64,000 nucleotides of DNA from an uncultured Lentisphaeria bacterium (lineage in GTDB: Bacteria; Verrucomicrobiota; Lentisphaeria; Oligosphaerales; Oligosphaeraceae): the NCBI GenBank assembly GCA_934661755.1, contig CAKUJM010000009.1, positions 4,706 through 68,705 of the forward strand, read 5' to 3'. The translations under genes and the position numbers were made by a program. The notes under the pieces are model-generated. The model worked only from the letters and a program-made list of their open reading frames with translations, searched no databases and had not been told where the DNA came from. Of this stretch, positions 47,335 to 56,716 are shown in pieces. How positions within the stretch are numbered: position 1 is the first letter of the stretch; each line of letters begins with the position of its first letter.

Positions 47335-48147
47335 TCAATAACACCAGTCCACTTCGAGCCGCACGGGCGCTGGCGGCGCCGGAATGCGGAGCAGATATTT
47401 GCGCAATGCGCCAATGCATGACTGGTCGAGCCGCGGGTTTCCGCAGGATTCGCGGATGATGATCCGGGGGATTTCCATGCCGGCCTGCGGCCGCAATTCA
47501 ATCAGCGTCGTGCCTGTCAGGGACTTTTCGGCCTTCGCCTGCCGCCAGTACTCCAGGGTCTGCTCGTCCAGGGCCGGCGCCGGCTGGAGGACTTCGCCGC
47601 CTTCGGCCAGCCGCCAGTAGACCCGGGAGGCGACGGGGCGGGCGGGGGATTTGGCCGCATCCGGCTGAATGCGGCAGCTCTGCCATGACAGCTGCAGCGA
47701 CTCCAGACGCGGCTTCAGCCGCCATGAGAGCTGACGCTGCACCAGCGGCGGCGGCGGCAGCGGCGACCGCTTCATGGCGAACTGCGGCGCCTCCGGCAAC
47801 AGGAATCTCCGGCTGGAATTGCCATAGAGGCTGGAGAAGCCGCTGCAGTAGTCGGGAAGCAGCCACTGCTGCGGATTGGCGGCCTCCAGCCAGTCGTAGA
47901 GGCCGTCGCCTGGGCGCCCGGTTCCGCCGCCATCGCCATCCGGATCCGGCACCGCGACCATCAGCTCCTCGTCCTGATCGGCGCGCCAGGCGTCATGGTG
48001 ATGCGCGTCGAGCGGATTGTCGCCGAAGAACACATAGAGCAGCAGCAGCGCCAATATATGGAATGCGGCAATCAGCAGCACCGACAGCACGACATCCCCG
48101 GCCGCATGCATGAATCCCCGCCAGCGCGATCCCGCCGCGGACGCCAT
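47335..48147 (-). CDS. TonB-like energy-transducing protein
   Basis: From ATG 48147, four bases after the ExbD stop, the product is 270 residues. One transmembrane segment (about 15-38, VVLSVLLIAAFHILALLLLYVFF) is followed by an Asp/Gly/Pro-rich spacer, then a C-terminal region (LTGTTLIELRPQAGMEIPRIIIRESCGNPRLDQSCIGAL, about 200-260) with the beta-alpha-beta pattern of TonB C-terminal domains. In a TonB/ExbBD complex it would transmit proton-motive force to outer-membrane receptors. The usual Pro-rich EPEP/KPKP spacer is weak, so TolA-like roles remain possible. Confidence 0.65.
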   Translation of the reverse strand: MASAAGSRWRGFMHAAGDVVLSVLLIAAFHILALLLLYVFFGDNPLDAHHHDAWRADQDEELMVAVPDPDGDGGGTGRPGDGLYDWLEAANPQQWLLPDYCSGFSSLYGNSSRRFLLPEAPQFAMKRSPLPPPPLVQRQLSWRLKPRLESLQLSWQSCRIQPDAAKSPARPVASRVYWRLAEGGEVLQPAPALDEQTLEYWRQAKAEKSLTGTTLIELRPQAGMEIPRIIIRESCGNPRLDQSCIGALRKYLLRIPAPPAPVRLEVDWCY

Positions 48148-48151
48148 GCCA

Positions 48152-48664
48152 TTATTTGTCGCTGATGCTGACATCGATTTTCGGCAAGGTGGCGTTGCGG
48201 CCGTTCTGCAAATCGCTGGCCAGGATGAAATCCAATCCGGACTCGCGGGCGACACCCGCCAGCTCCAGCCAGTCCTTCATCCGGACATTTTCATCCGCGC
48301 ATACGATGATCTTCGCCCGCGAAAGCCCGAAGGCCGTCCCGCCGTCCGCCGCCTGATGGCCATGGGACGGCACGGTATGCTCCTTCACCCACTCATCCAG
48401 CCGCTCGCGGAAACGGTTCTTGTCGACGGCTTCGCCATTGTAGAAGAGCTTCCCGTCAGCGGTGATCACGACGATCAGCTTCTCACCTGACTGGTAGTGG
48501 GCGCCGGCGATCTGCGGCAGCGTCACCGTCGTGCCGGGAATCGACACCAGGTTGGCGCTGATCAGGAAGATCAGCGCGATCACCAGGAACATCCCGACCA
48601 GCCCGACACAGAAGATGAACGCGCCGGAGTCCTCCTGCTGTGATGAACGCCAGTGGTAGTACAT
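48152..48664 (-). CDS. exbD: ExbD/TolR-family biopolymer transport protein
   Basis: 170 residues. One N-terminal transmembrane segment (about 18-40, AFIFCVGLVGMFLVIALIFLISANL) is followed by a periplasmic domain containing TVTLPQIAGAH and VVITADGKLFYNGEAVD, the ExbD sheet pattern. The usual membrane Asp that carries protons is not clearly present in the first segment. It is 10 bases after ExbB and four before the TonB-like gene. Confidence 0.78.
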   Translation of the reverse strand: MYYHWRSSQQEDSGAFIFCVGLVGMFLVIALIFLISANLVSIPGTTVTLPQIAGAHYQSGEKLIVVITADGKLFYNGEAVDKNRFRERLDEWVKEHTVPSHGHQAADGGTAFGLSRAKIIVCADENVRMKDWLELAGVARESGLDFILASDLQNGRNATLPKIDVSISDK

Positions 48665-48674
48665 TCCGCGCCCC

Positions 48675-49307
48675 CTAGAACTCCTCCGGCGGCTGGTGGG
48701 TCACCAGGAAATAGGTCATCTCCGACGCCACCCGCCCCAATTCCTGCAGGAGGTTGTCGATCTTGCTCACCAGCACGGCATGGAACACCTGGCAGAACAG
48801 CGAAGCGGCCAGCCCGACAGTCATGCACACCAGCGCGTCCTTGAGATAAGGCGCGATCTCCATCAGGCCGGTGAAGGTGCCGCCCTTCATCATCCCCAGC
48901 ATCTGCACAATCCCCAGGAACATCCCGATCAGCCCCAGCACCGGCAGCCAATTGCCGATGGCCTTGAGCAGCCGCAGGTTGCGCTCGATCTTCGGGATGG
49001 TCATGCGCACCTGGTCGTCAATCGCATAGCGCATCCCCATCTCGCCGTCCTTCCAATGCTCGATCGCAGTGCGGATCACCTCGCCGACCACCCCGGTATG
49101 GGCGTCGCAATTGACAATCGCCTCCTTGACATTGCCATGGCGCAGCTGGGTCATCAGCCCGCGCACCAGCTCGTTGGTGTCGATGCGGTTGCGGTGCAGA
49201 TAGAGCCAGCGTTCCACGAAAAAGAGCATGGCGATGAAGAGCCCGACCAGGATGACGATGATCATCCCGCCGTTGTTCATCAGCAAATCCTGCAGTGTTT
49301 CCATCAT
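48675..49307 (-). CDS. exbB: ExbB/TolQ/MotA-family proton channel protein
   Basis: 210 residues with three membrane segments (about 13-31, 105-130, 150-175). The family region AIGNWLPVLGLIGMFLGIVQMLGMMK and LKDALVCMTVGLAASLFCQVFHAVL carries the small-residue channel helices typical of ExbB. It forms the pentameric stator with ExbD in the inner membrane. Its start overlaps the stop of the upstream TPR-like gene by four bases. Confidence 0.85.
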   Translation of the reverse strand: MMETLQDLLMNNGGMIIVILVGLFIAMLFFVERWLYLHRNRIDTNELVRGLMTQLRHGNVKEAIVNCDAHTGVVGEVIRTAIEHWKDGEMGMRYAIDDQVRMTIPKIERNLRLLKAIGNWLPVLGLIGMFLGIVQMLGMMKGGTFTGLMEIAPYLKDALVCMTVGLAASLFCQVFHAVLVSKIDNLLQELGRVASEMTYFLVTHQPPEEF

Positions 49308-50968
49308 TTGACCTTCGGGGCGGCGATCTCCTCCGCCCGCGGAATGAAGCGTTCGATTGGCAAGTCGCGGTGGTAGTTGCGGAGATTGGCCGCCAGCATC
49401 CTGGTGGTCTGGCCGCCATTGTCCAGCGCCTGCTGGACCGTCCCCAGGGCGACCTTGCGCATCTCATCAAACGGCGGCAGGCCACGGCGCAGCTCGGTGC
49501 CGCTGATGAATTTGGCATAGTGGTCATAGAGCCCCTTCGCGGTGAGCGTAAGCCCCTCGAAGGTCTTGTATTCGTCGCTTTCGTCATTCTCGGCGTACGC
49601 CAGGAAATTGTACGCCTGGAAGAGGTAGCTTTGGATGATGGCCTGGGCCTGGTGGCGCGAGGCGCTGTCCATGTCCTCGGTCATCTCCTTGATGACGAAC
49701 TCCTCCAATTCGCCCTTGAAGCGGTTGGGATTAAGCTCGCGCCCGTGCTGGAACCACTGCGCGGCCTTCTTCTTGTACCCGAAGCTGTACAACCGCACCA
49801 CGCCATCGACGATGAAATTGACATACGGCCCCAGGTTGTTGAGGTCGGGGTACTTTTCCGCCACCATGCGGTATTCGGCGTCCGCCGCATCGGCCACCGC
49901 GAAATTCGGCGTCATCTGCAAGGTCCGCAGGTCGCCCTTGAGATACAGCAGCTTCCCGGTCCGGAAGGCGGCATTCAGGCTCTGGAAGATCATCCGGTCG
50001 CAGGACAGCCGCTTGAACCTGGCGCTTTCGGAGAACCACCTCTCGCGTCCGCGCTCCGCCCAGTAGATCGCGTGCGCCTCGGGCAGCCGCCAGTCCAGAC
50101 GGCCGAATCTCCGGTTGCACTTCATCATCATCTGCGGATCAAGGCGGTATTTGTATACCATCCACCGGTGGCGCAGGCACAGCTCCACCGGCTCGGTGAC
50201 GCCCAGTTCGTCAAAGCGCTTCCGGAAGGGCTGGCCATTGTGCTCCTCGGGAATGGCGGCCTTTTCGCGGAAGAGCGTCTCCAATTGCCGGAAATCCAGC
50301 CCGAAAGACGACAGCAACGCCTTGAAGGCCTCCGCCTTGCGGTCCAGCACCGCCATCAGCTTGGTCTCGTTGAGCGGCGCCTTGTCCAGCACCTCCCATT
50401 GCTCGTAGTAGTCGCCGAAGAGCCGGATCATCTCCTCCGCCATCTGCACCTTGTAATAGAGGTTGGCGTCATCCATCTCCGCGCCCATCTTGTGCTGGTA
50501 GATCCACCCCAGCTGCCGGAAGAGCTCGGGGTCGCCGGGGTTGTATTCCAGCGCCTCGTCCCGGATGAGCTCGATGCCGCGCTTCACCCAGCGCCAGCGG
50601 TCCTCGAAATTGGTGAAGGTCACCGAGACATTGTAGGACATGTTCCACCCCAGGAAGGCATGGGCGCCGGTGAAGCGCGGCTGCAGCTTGACGATCCAGT
50701 CCGCCAACTGCACCATCTCGTAGTATTTGCCCTCGTCCTGCATCTTGCCGGTGCGCAGCCACAGGTAGTCCGCCAGCAGCCCCCGGAAGCCGCCCAGGGC
50801 GATGCTGGTGAAGGCCACCATCGGCGGCGCATTCTCCAGCGGCGTATTGTCGGTGAGGTGATAGATGGCGCGGATGCCATTCATCCGGCTCTGGAAGAAC
50901 GACAACGCGCCCATGAGCGCCGCCATCACCGCCAGAATGACCACTATTTTGCTGAAGCTGCTTTTCAT
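49304..50968 (-). CDS. Membrane-anchored helical repeat protein (554 aa) of an ExbBD operon
   Basis: Not assigned to a named family. An N-terminal transmembrane segment (about 7-26) is followed by helical, TPR-like repeats (for example WRWVKRGIELIRDEALEYNPGDPELFRQLGWIYQHK, about 120-165; VMQLADWIVKLQPRFTGAHAFLGW-type segments). Residues 40-80 contain SIALGGFRGLLADYLWLRTG, a pattern I have seen in large unnamed proteins of PVC bacteria. It is coupled to exbB by a four-base overlap, so a role in the same envelope machine is inferred. Confidence 0.6.
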   Translation of the reverse strand: MKSSFSKIVVILAVMAALMGALSFFQSRMNGIRAIYHLTDNTPLENAPPMVAFTSIALGGFRGLLADYLWLRTGKMQDEGKYYEMVQLADWIVKLQPRFTGAHAFLGWNMSYNVSVTFTNFEDRWRWVKRGIELIRDEALEYNPGDPELFRQLGWIYQHKMGAEMDDANLYYKVQMAEEMIRLFGDYYEQWEVLDKAPLNETKLMAVLDRKAEAFKALLSSFGLDFRQLETLFREKAAIPEEHNGQPFRKRFDELGVTEPVELCLRHRWMVYKYRLDPQMMMKCNRRFGRLDWRLPEAHAIYWAERGRERWFSESARFKRLSCDRMIFQSLNAAFRTGKLLYLKGDLRTLQMTPNFAVADAADAEYRMVAEKYPDLNNLGPYVNFIVDGVVRLYSFGYKKKAAQWFQHGRELNPNRFKGELEEFVIKEMTEDMDSASRHQAQAIIQSYLFQAYNFLAYAENDESDEYKTFEGLTLTAKGLYDHYAKFISGTELRRGLPPFDEMRKVALGTVQQALDNGGQTTRMLAANLRNYHRDLPIERFIPRAEEIAAPKVK

Positions 50969-51007
50969 GTCTTGGAGAAATTGATGAGGTTGCCAGCGGC
51001 CGCGTCG

Positions 51008-52585
51008 CTACACCACCCGGCGGATCACCAGCCCCAGCTCGCGGCGGTGCAGCACCGCGATGCCCAGCAGCATGATGATGCCGGTGCGCAACACCAGCAC
51101 CTTCCAGAAGGCGCCGTTGATCTGCGTCCACTCGACCAGCCGGCCGTTGGCCAGGCGCGACGTGCAATCCAGATCGTCAACCGTCACCACCAGCATGCCG
51201 ACGCCGCGGGCCATGTAGTGCGCCGCCCGCTGGGCGACGCTGGTGTAGATGTAGCTGCCGTCGTCATTGGTCAGCGGCGCGTCAATCGCCGCCGGAACCA
51301 CCATCCCGATCACGATGTAGGAGATGGCGACAAACACCGCCACCGGAGTGGAGAAGATCGCCCCGACCGCGCATCCCAGCCCCGCCAGAAACGCCAGCTG
51401 GAACACCGCCATCAGCATGGTGCGCATGAAGTTGTTGAAGAATCCGGCCACCCGGCACAGCAGCACCGGGCCGTCCACCACCTGGAAGATGGCGGTGCTT
51501 TTGCCCACCAGCCCCCGGTATGCCTCCTGGGCCTCCGGATTGTCGGCGGGGATGCTCTTGGGATCCGGCAAATTGAAGTTGGAGTAGTTGCGGAAATGCA
51601 GCACCACCCGGTCATTGCCCGCCTTGTCGATGATCATCGACGACGACAGCGGGAAGTTGTCCTGGCCGATGGCCGGCGCCGCCGGATCGATGGTGGACAG
51701 CTCCTGCCAGCTGCCGCCCGGCATGGCGAAGGGCTGGGCGGCAAGCGACGAATACCACACCTGCGGATAGACTGTGCCGGTGTGCGCCACCTCATTGCCG
51801 TCCTTGTCGCGGTAGACCTCGAAGCCCCAGTCCACCGGCAATTGCCGCTGGTCGGTATCCGAGATGTCGCCGCTGTACATCCGGAAGCGCAGATAAAGCC
51901 GCGAGTCCTTCTTCGGGAAGCGCACATTCTCGAAGACCCACGAATGTTCGCCGCCCGGGGCGACGGTGATATTGCGCATGACCTGCTGGACCAGTTCGCG
52001 GCGCAGCCCCTCCATCACCGTCTTCCGGTCGTCATTGGGGTTGATGCGGCCGTCGCGCACCCGCTTGTCGTATTCCTCGCGCATCCGGGCGCCGACATTG
52101 GCCGGCACCGGATAGTACTGCCGGCGGCCGACCAGCGTCTCCTGATGCAGCCTTTCCATGTCCTCCTGGGTGAACAGTCCGCTCTGCCGGGCGCTGTGCA
52201 GCCGGAAAAGCGTCAGGCCGTAGATGATCATCATCGCGATCCCCAGCAGCAGCGCGTGCATCAGGAAGACGCCGCAGAATTTTCCCGCCAGGATCTTCCA
52301 GCGCGGACAGGGCTTGCACACCACCAGATGGATGTTGTACCCCTCGATTTCGGTGGCCAGCTGCGCGCATCCCAGCCACAGCGTCGACGCCGATATGAGC
52401 GCGATGACCACATTGAGCGCATAGGTCAGCGACACCTGCACCAGCCCCGCCGCCGTGTTGTCGCCCTTGATGGTGAGCGGCAGCCCGAACACGGCGACCA
52501 GGATCAGCACGAACAGGACGATGAAGACCTTCGAGCGCACCGCCGCGCGGATGGTCTGCTTGAAAATGGCGTTGAATGCTTTCAC
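51008..52585 (-). CDS. ABC-2-type transporter permease, no ATPase nearby
   Basis: 525 residues. N-terminal half has two hydrophobic segments (about 20-45, 60-80) with KVFIVLFVLILVAVFGLPL; the large middle part (about 130-330) is soluble and probably periplasmic; the C-terminal third has four further membrane segments (for example VFVAISYIVIGMVVPAAI). This matches ABC-2/NosY-type permeases. No ATP-binding cassette gene is next to it; the partner must be elsewhere. It is the first gene of the five-gene minus-strand operon ending in the TonB-like gene. Confidence 0.72.
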   Translation of the reverse strand: MKAFNAIFKQTIRAAVRSKVFIVLFVLILVAVFGLPLTIKGDNTAAGLVQVSLTYALNVVIALISASTLWLGCAQLATEIEGYNIHLVVCKPCPRWKILAGKFCGVFLMHALLLGIAMMIIYGLTLFRLHSARQSGLFTQEDMERLHQETLVGRRQYYPVPANVGARMREEYDKRVRDGRINPNDDRKTVMEGLRRELVQQVMRNITVAPGGEHSWVFENVRFPKKDSRLYLRFRMYSGDISDTDQRQLPVDWGFEVYRDKDGNEVAHTGTVYPQVWYSSLAAQPFAMPGGSWQELSTIDPAAPAIGQDNFPLSSSMIIDKAGNDRVVLHFRNYSNFNLPDPKSIPADNPEAQEAYRGLVGKSTAIFQVVDGPVLLCRVAGFFNNFMRTMLMAVFQLAFLAGLGCAVGAIFSTPVAVFVAISYIVIGMVVPAAIDAPLTNDDGSYIYTSVAQRAAHYMARGVGMLVVTVDDLDCTSRLANGRLVEWTQINGAFWKVLVLRTGIIMLLGIAVLHRRELGLVIRRVV

Positions 52586-52642
52586 TGTAGAGAATCGTTG
52601 TCCGGCCTGTTGCAGGGAAAAGCCCGGCTTCGTTGCAATTGC

Positions 52643-52660
52643 GCCTTTATATTAAGGCGT
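52643..52660. promoter_or_regulatory. 18-bp palindrome in the divergent abc/thrC promoter region
   Basis: CGCCTT-TATATT-AAGGCG is a perfect inverted repeat with 6-bp arms between the divergent ABC permease (52585) and thrC (52727) genes. It could be an operator for either. GTGATATATTA on the minus strand (52698-52708) is also AT-rich and promoter-like. Confidence 0.35.
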
Positions 52661-52726
52661 GTTACGTGCGCGGCCTCATGTTTTGAACGCGTGCGCTAAT
52701 ATATCACCTTTTTTTAGGCCGTCACT

Positions 52727-54151
52727 ATGAATACCTGCATGCCCTCCCCTGAAAATAGCGCAATGTACCGCAGCACCCGCGGCGGAATCGATCCGGTGGA
52801 CTTCATCGACGCAGTGATGATGGGGCTGGCTGACGACGGCGGGTTGCTGGTGCCGGGGGCGATTCCCAGGATCAGCGCCGAACAGCTCGAGTCCTGGCGG
52901 GGCCTGGGCTACCCCCGGCTGGCCTTCGAGGTCATGCGGCCCTTTGTCGGCGACGCCATTGCGGCGGACGACCTGCTGGCGCTGATCGAACGCAGCTACG
53001 CGGCCTTCGACTGCCCGGAGGTGGTGCCGGTCAAGCCGCTGGACGGACGCGACCTCTTCGTCGCCGAGCTCTTCCACGGCCCGACGCTGGCCTTCAAGGA
53101 CGTGGCGCTGCAATTCCTGGGCAACCTCTTCGAGTACATCCTGAAACGGCGCGGCGGGAAATTGTGCATCCTGGGCGCCACCAGCGGCGACACCGGATCC
53201 GCCGCCATCCACGGCGTCCGCGGCAAGGACGGCATCGAGATCTTCATCATGTACCCCGAGGGCCGGGTCAGCCCGCTTCAGGAACGCCAGATGGCGACCG
53301 TCCCCGACGCCAATGTCCACTGCATCGCCATCAACGGCACCTTCGACGATGGACAGCGGGTCCTCAAGGAGGTCTTCAACGACCTGCCCTTCAAGCAGTC
53401 GCATCATCTTGGCGCCGTCAATTCAGTCAACTGGGCGCGGATCCTCGCCCAGGTCGTCTACTACTTCTGGGGCGCCTTCCGGGTCCAGGAGCGCCGCGGC
53501 GACCGCACGGCAGTCCAGGTCGCGGTGCCGACCGGCAATTTCGGCGACATCTTCGCCGGATTCATCGCCATGAACATGGGCGCGCCCGTCTCGCGGCTGG
53601 TGCTGGCGACCAACGAAAACGACATCCTCTCGCGCTTCTTCAACACCGGCGTCTATGAACGCGGCAGCGTCCACCCGACCCTCTCGCCCTCAATGGACAT
53701 CCAGGTCGCCAGCAATTTCGAGCGCTACCTCTACTATCGGGTGGATTGCGATCCCGGGCGCGTGAAGGCCCTCATGGCGCAATTCGCCGTGGGGCAGCCC
53801 ATCCGGATCGACGGCGCGGACCCGCGTCTTGCCGCCGGGCGCGGCGACACCGCACTCACCCTGGAGACGATCCGGAAATTCTGGACTGAACACCACTATC
53901 TGCTGGATCCGCACGGCGCGGTCGGCGTCGGCGTCGCCCAATCCACCATGCTTCCCGGGACCGCCACCCTCTGCCTGGAGACCGCCCATCCCGGAAAATT
54001 CCCCGCCGCCATCGCCATGGCACTTGGCGATGACTCCCAGGCGCACCACCGGAGCCTCGATGCGCTGCTCGACTTGCCGCTGCGCAAGACGCTGCTCGAC
54101 CCGACCCGGGATCAGATCGAGGGATATATCAAGGCGGTGCTGGGCAGCTGA
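52727..54151 (+). CDS. thrC: Threonine synthase
   Basis: 474 residues. It converts O-phosphohomoserine to threonine with PLP. Family N-terminus MYRSTRGG occurs at residue 13, so ATG 52763 is an alternative start. The Schiff-base Lys is in FHGPTLAFKDVALQFLG, and the phosphate loop in GATSGDTGSAAIHG. TGNFGDIFAGFIAMNMG and SPSMDIQVASNFER are conserved in the yeast/E. coli class. It is coupled to the zinc-ribbon gene by a one-base TGATG overlap. Confidence 0.94.
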   Translation: MNTCMPSPENSAMYRSTRGGIDPVDFIDAVMMGLADDGGLLVPGAIPRISAEQLESWRGLGYPRLAFEVMRPFVGDAIAADDLLALIERSYAAFDCPEVVPVKPLDGRDLFVAELFHGPTLAFKDVALQFLGNLFEYILKRRGGKLCILGATSGDTGSAAIHGVRGKDGIEIFIMYPEGRVSPLQERQMATVPDANVHCIAINGTFDDGQRVLKEVFNDLPFKQSHHLGAVNSVNWARILAQVVYYFWGAFRVQERRGDRTAVQVAVPTGNFGDIFAGFIAMNMGAPVSRLVLATNENDILSRFFNTGVYERGSVHPTLSPSMDIQVASNFERYLYYRVDCDPGRVKALMAQFAVGQPIRIDGADPRLAAGRGDTALTLETIRKFWTEHHYLLDPHGAVGVGVAQSTMLPGTATLCLETAHPGKFPAAIAMALGDDSQAHHRSLDALLDLPLRKTLLDPTRDQIEGYIKAVLGS

Positions 54152-54441
54152 TGCACGCTTTCTACAACATCCTGACCTCCGACCGCATCTTCCTCTACGT
54201 CGTGCTGCTGCTGGTGCTGGCAGTGGCGCTGATCCTGGAGGACAAGCTGTGGTACAGCCAGCACTCGCTGCACATCTCGCGGTCGCGGCTGCTCACCTGC
54301 CGCGACTGCGGGCACGTCTTCCTGCAACGCCGGCAGCAGCTCGACCGGCGATGCCCGCAGTGCGGCGGCGTGGCCAACGCCTTCCGCCTCCCCTACTCCG
54401 GAGTGCATGAAAAACTGCGCGACCGGGCGAAAAACACCTGA
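54151..54441 (+). CDS. Small membrane protein with a C-terminal zinc ribbon (96 aa)
   Basis: Residues 12-32 are a transmembrane helix (RIFLYVVLLLVLAVALILEDK). The C-terminal half has CRDCGH and CPQCGG (residues about 50-55 and 69-74), a CxxC-CxxC zinc ribbon on one side of the membrane. No family is recognised. It overlaps the thrC stop, so it is translationally coupled. Confidence 0.65.
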   Translation: MHAFYNILTSDRIFLYVVLLLVLAVALILEDKLWYSQHSLHISRSRLLTCRDCGHVFLQRRQQLDRRCPQCGGVANAFRLPYSGVHEKLRDRAKNT

Positions 54442-54469
54442 CATCCGTCACCCCCCCAAAAAAAGATCC

Positions 54470-55930
54470 ATGACTGACACTGCATTCACCGATCGCGATC
54501 GCATTCTCGGATGCTGGCTGGGAAAGGCCATCGGCGGCACCCTCGGCGCACCGTACGAGGGCTCCGCGGGCCCGCACAAGCTGGACTTCTACAACCCGGT
54601 GCCGACCACGATGCTGCCCAATGACGACCTGGATCTGCAAGTGCTCTGGGCCTGCCAGCTGGCCTCCGGCTGGAAGGGCGTGGTCTCGCTGGCCAATTTC
54701 GCCGACACCTGGCTGCATGACGTCGCCTTCCCATGGGACGAATACGGCGTGCTCATCCGCAACCTGCGGCTCGGTATCCCCGCGCCCTACTCCGGCAAAT
54801 ACGACAACTGGTTCGTCGACGGCGAGGGCGCGGCCATCCGCTCCGAGCTGTGGGCGGTGCTGGCGCCGCGCGATCCGCAACGCGCCGCCAAACTGGCCCG
54901 GATGGACGGCTGCCTTGACCATGACGGCGAGGGCCTCCATGCCATATGCTTCCTCGCCGCCCTGGAAAGCGAGGCCTTCAGCGGAATTGGCGACCCGCGC
55001 GCGCTGATCGAACGCGGCCTGCGGCAAATCCCCGCCGAAAGCCGCCTGTCCCATGCCATCCGCGACACCGTCGCCTGGGTGGAAGACGGCCTGGAGGCGG
55101 AACCGCTGCGGCTCAGGATACTGGAGTCCTACGGCAACCCCAATTTCACTGACGTGTGCATGAACACCGCCTTCGTCATCGCCGCGCTTCTGCTGGGACA
55201 GGGCGATTTCGGCCGCACCATCTGCACCGCCGTCAATTTCGGCCAGGACGCCGACTGCACCGGCGCCACCGCCGGCGCGATCATGGGGCTGATCAATCCC
55301 GCCGGGATTCCCGAACGCTGGCTGGCGCCCATCGGCCGGAGCCTGGTGCTGAGCAAGGAGATCACCGGCATCACCCCCCCGCCGGATCTGGACGCCTTCA
55401 CCGACATGCTGCTCGGACTGCGGGACAAGATCACCATCGACGACACCGTTCCGCCGCCGCCGGATTGGAGCAGATTCACCATCCCCGCACAGCGCCTGGT
55501 CCTGGCGTCGTGGATCACCGCCGACTTATCCAAGCTGCCTCCGGATTTCGACGGCGGCGACTCCGAGACGATCGCACTGCCGGGAAATCTTTTCGAGGTG
55601 GATTTCACTGCCCTCCCCAGCGGCGCCATGGTGATGTACAAGGTGAAATTCCGCCTTCCGGAATCCCAGATGGTGCATATCGTGGTCAACACCCCCGCCC
55701 GCTCCCGGGTCTGGCTGGATGGCGAATACGCCTTCGGACGTGACGGCGGAGACATGGTTCCCGCCTTCCATCGCCCCCAGCTCAACCAGTTCGTCCACAA
55801 GTTCCTCGAAGCCGGTGAACACACCCTCGTCTTCGGGCTGGTGCCGACGGATTCCCAGATGCATGCCGCGCCCGTGCTCTTCGGCTTCGCCGCCGCCGAC
55901 AACCAGTGGCTGGCCGGAATCGAAAGATAA
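54470..55930 (+). CDS. ADP-ribosylglycohydrolase family protein with extra C-terminal domain
   Basis: 486 residues from ATG 54470. The hydrolase fold spans about 1-335: GCWLGKAIGGTLGAPYEG and the metal-binding LPNDDLDLQVLWA and NFGQDADCTGATAGAIMG, which supply the dinuclear Mg ligands. Residues 345-486 form a beta-rich domain with VVNTPARSRVWLDGEYAFGRDGGD, perhaps a carbohydrate-binding or lectin-like module. Such fused proteins in PVC and Bacteroidetes genomes may act on glycosides rather than ADP-ribosyl-proteins. No signal peptide is seen. Confidence 0.8.
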   Translation: MTDTAFTDRDRILGCWLGKAIGGTLGAPYEGSAGPHKLDFYNPVPTTMLPNDDLDLQVLWACQLASGWKGVVSLANFADTWLHDVAFPWDEYGVLIRNLRLGIPAPYSGKYDNWFVDGEGAAIRSELWAVLAPRDPQRAAKLARMDGCLDHDGEGLHAICFLAALESEAFSGIGDPRALIERGLRQIPAESRLSHAIRDTVAWVEDGLEAEPLRLRILESYGNPNFTDVCMNTAFVIAALLLGQGDFGRTICTAVNFGQDADCTGATAGAIMGLINPAGIPERWLAPIGRSLVLSKEITGITPPPDLDAFTDMLLGLRDKITIDDTVPPPPDWSRFTIPAQRLVLASWITADLSKLPPDFDGGDSETIALPGNLFEVDFTALPSGAMVMYKVKFRLPESQMVHIVVNTPARSRVWLDGEYAFGRDGGDMVPAFHRPQLNQFVHKFLEAGEHTLVFGLVPTDSQMHAAPVLFGFAAADNQWLAGIER

Positions 55931-56035
55931 AACCGGTGGAAACCGACACCCTGCGCCGCCCATCCCAGCGCGAATGGGCGGCCTTGACTGCCGGGCGAAT
56001 GGCGGGCGGATGACCGCCGCCGCGCTTCCCTCAAA

Positions 56036-56716
56036 ATGCCAGTACCGCCTCCCCAATCCAGCGTTTCACCCCGATGCGACTGGCTGTTGCTCCACCTCAC
56101 CGGGGTGCTGATCGCCATCTACCTGACCTCCAATCTGATGTCGGCCAAATTGGTGCGGATCTGGCCATTCGGATGCTTTGATGCGGGGACCATCCTTTTT
56201 CCGCTGGCGTACATGCTGGGGGATGTGCTCACCGAAATCTGGGGATACCGCACCGCCAGGCGGGTGATCTGGCTTACCTTCCTCTGCAATGTCATCATGA
56301 CCGCCGGGACCGCGCTGGCGGCATGGCTGCCCGGGCCGCAATATTCCGACGCCGCGTCGGCCGCCTACGGGACGGTGTTTTCATACGTTCCGCGGATCGT
56401 GCTGGCCTCGCTGGCGGCATTCCTCTGCGGCGAACTGAGCAACGCCTACTATATGGTGAAGATCCGGCAATGGACCGGCGGACGCTGGCTGTGGATGCGG
56501 ACCATCGGCAGCTCAATTCCCGGATATCTCCTTGACAGCGCGATCTTCATCGTCATTGCATTCGCCGGGACCGCGCCATGGCGCGACCTGTCAGTCATGT
56601 TCGCGGTGCAGTTCGCCATGAAGATGGGGATGGAAGTGCTGCTTTCCACCCCAATGGCCTACGGGCTTGTCGCCGCATTGCGGCTGAAGATCCCATATCC
56701 CCCCGACGGAGAATGA
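56036..56716 (+). CDS. Queuosine precursor transporter-like protein (YhhQ/VUT family)
   Basis: 226 residues with about six membrane segments. TSNLMSAKLVRIWPFGCFDAGTILFPLAYMLGDVLTEIWGY matches the diagnostic ECF-like motif of the VUT/YhhQ (DUF165) family, in which some members import queuine or preQ1. The next gene overlaps its stop by four bases. The final start choice, ATG 56036, could be shorter because the first ~15 residues are not conserved. Confidence 0.85.
   Translation: MPVPPPQSSVSPRCDWLLLHLTGVLIAIYLTSNLMSAKLVRIWPFGCFDAGTILFPLAYMLGDVLTEIWGYRTARRVIWLTFLCNVIMTAGTALAAWLPGPQYSDAASAAYGTVFSYVPRIVLASLAAFLCGELSNAYYMVKIRQWTGGRWLWMRTIGSSIPGYLLDSAIFIVIAFAGTAPWRDLSVMFAVQFAMKMGMEVLLSTPMAYGLVAALRLKIPYPPDGE

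Noticed and set aside
49295..52699. Plus-strand open frame of 1134 codons opposite the ExbB/ABC genes
   Set aside because: The product is His/Gln/Arg-rich without domains, while the minus-strand genes have clear motifs and operon spacing.
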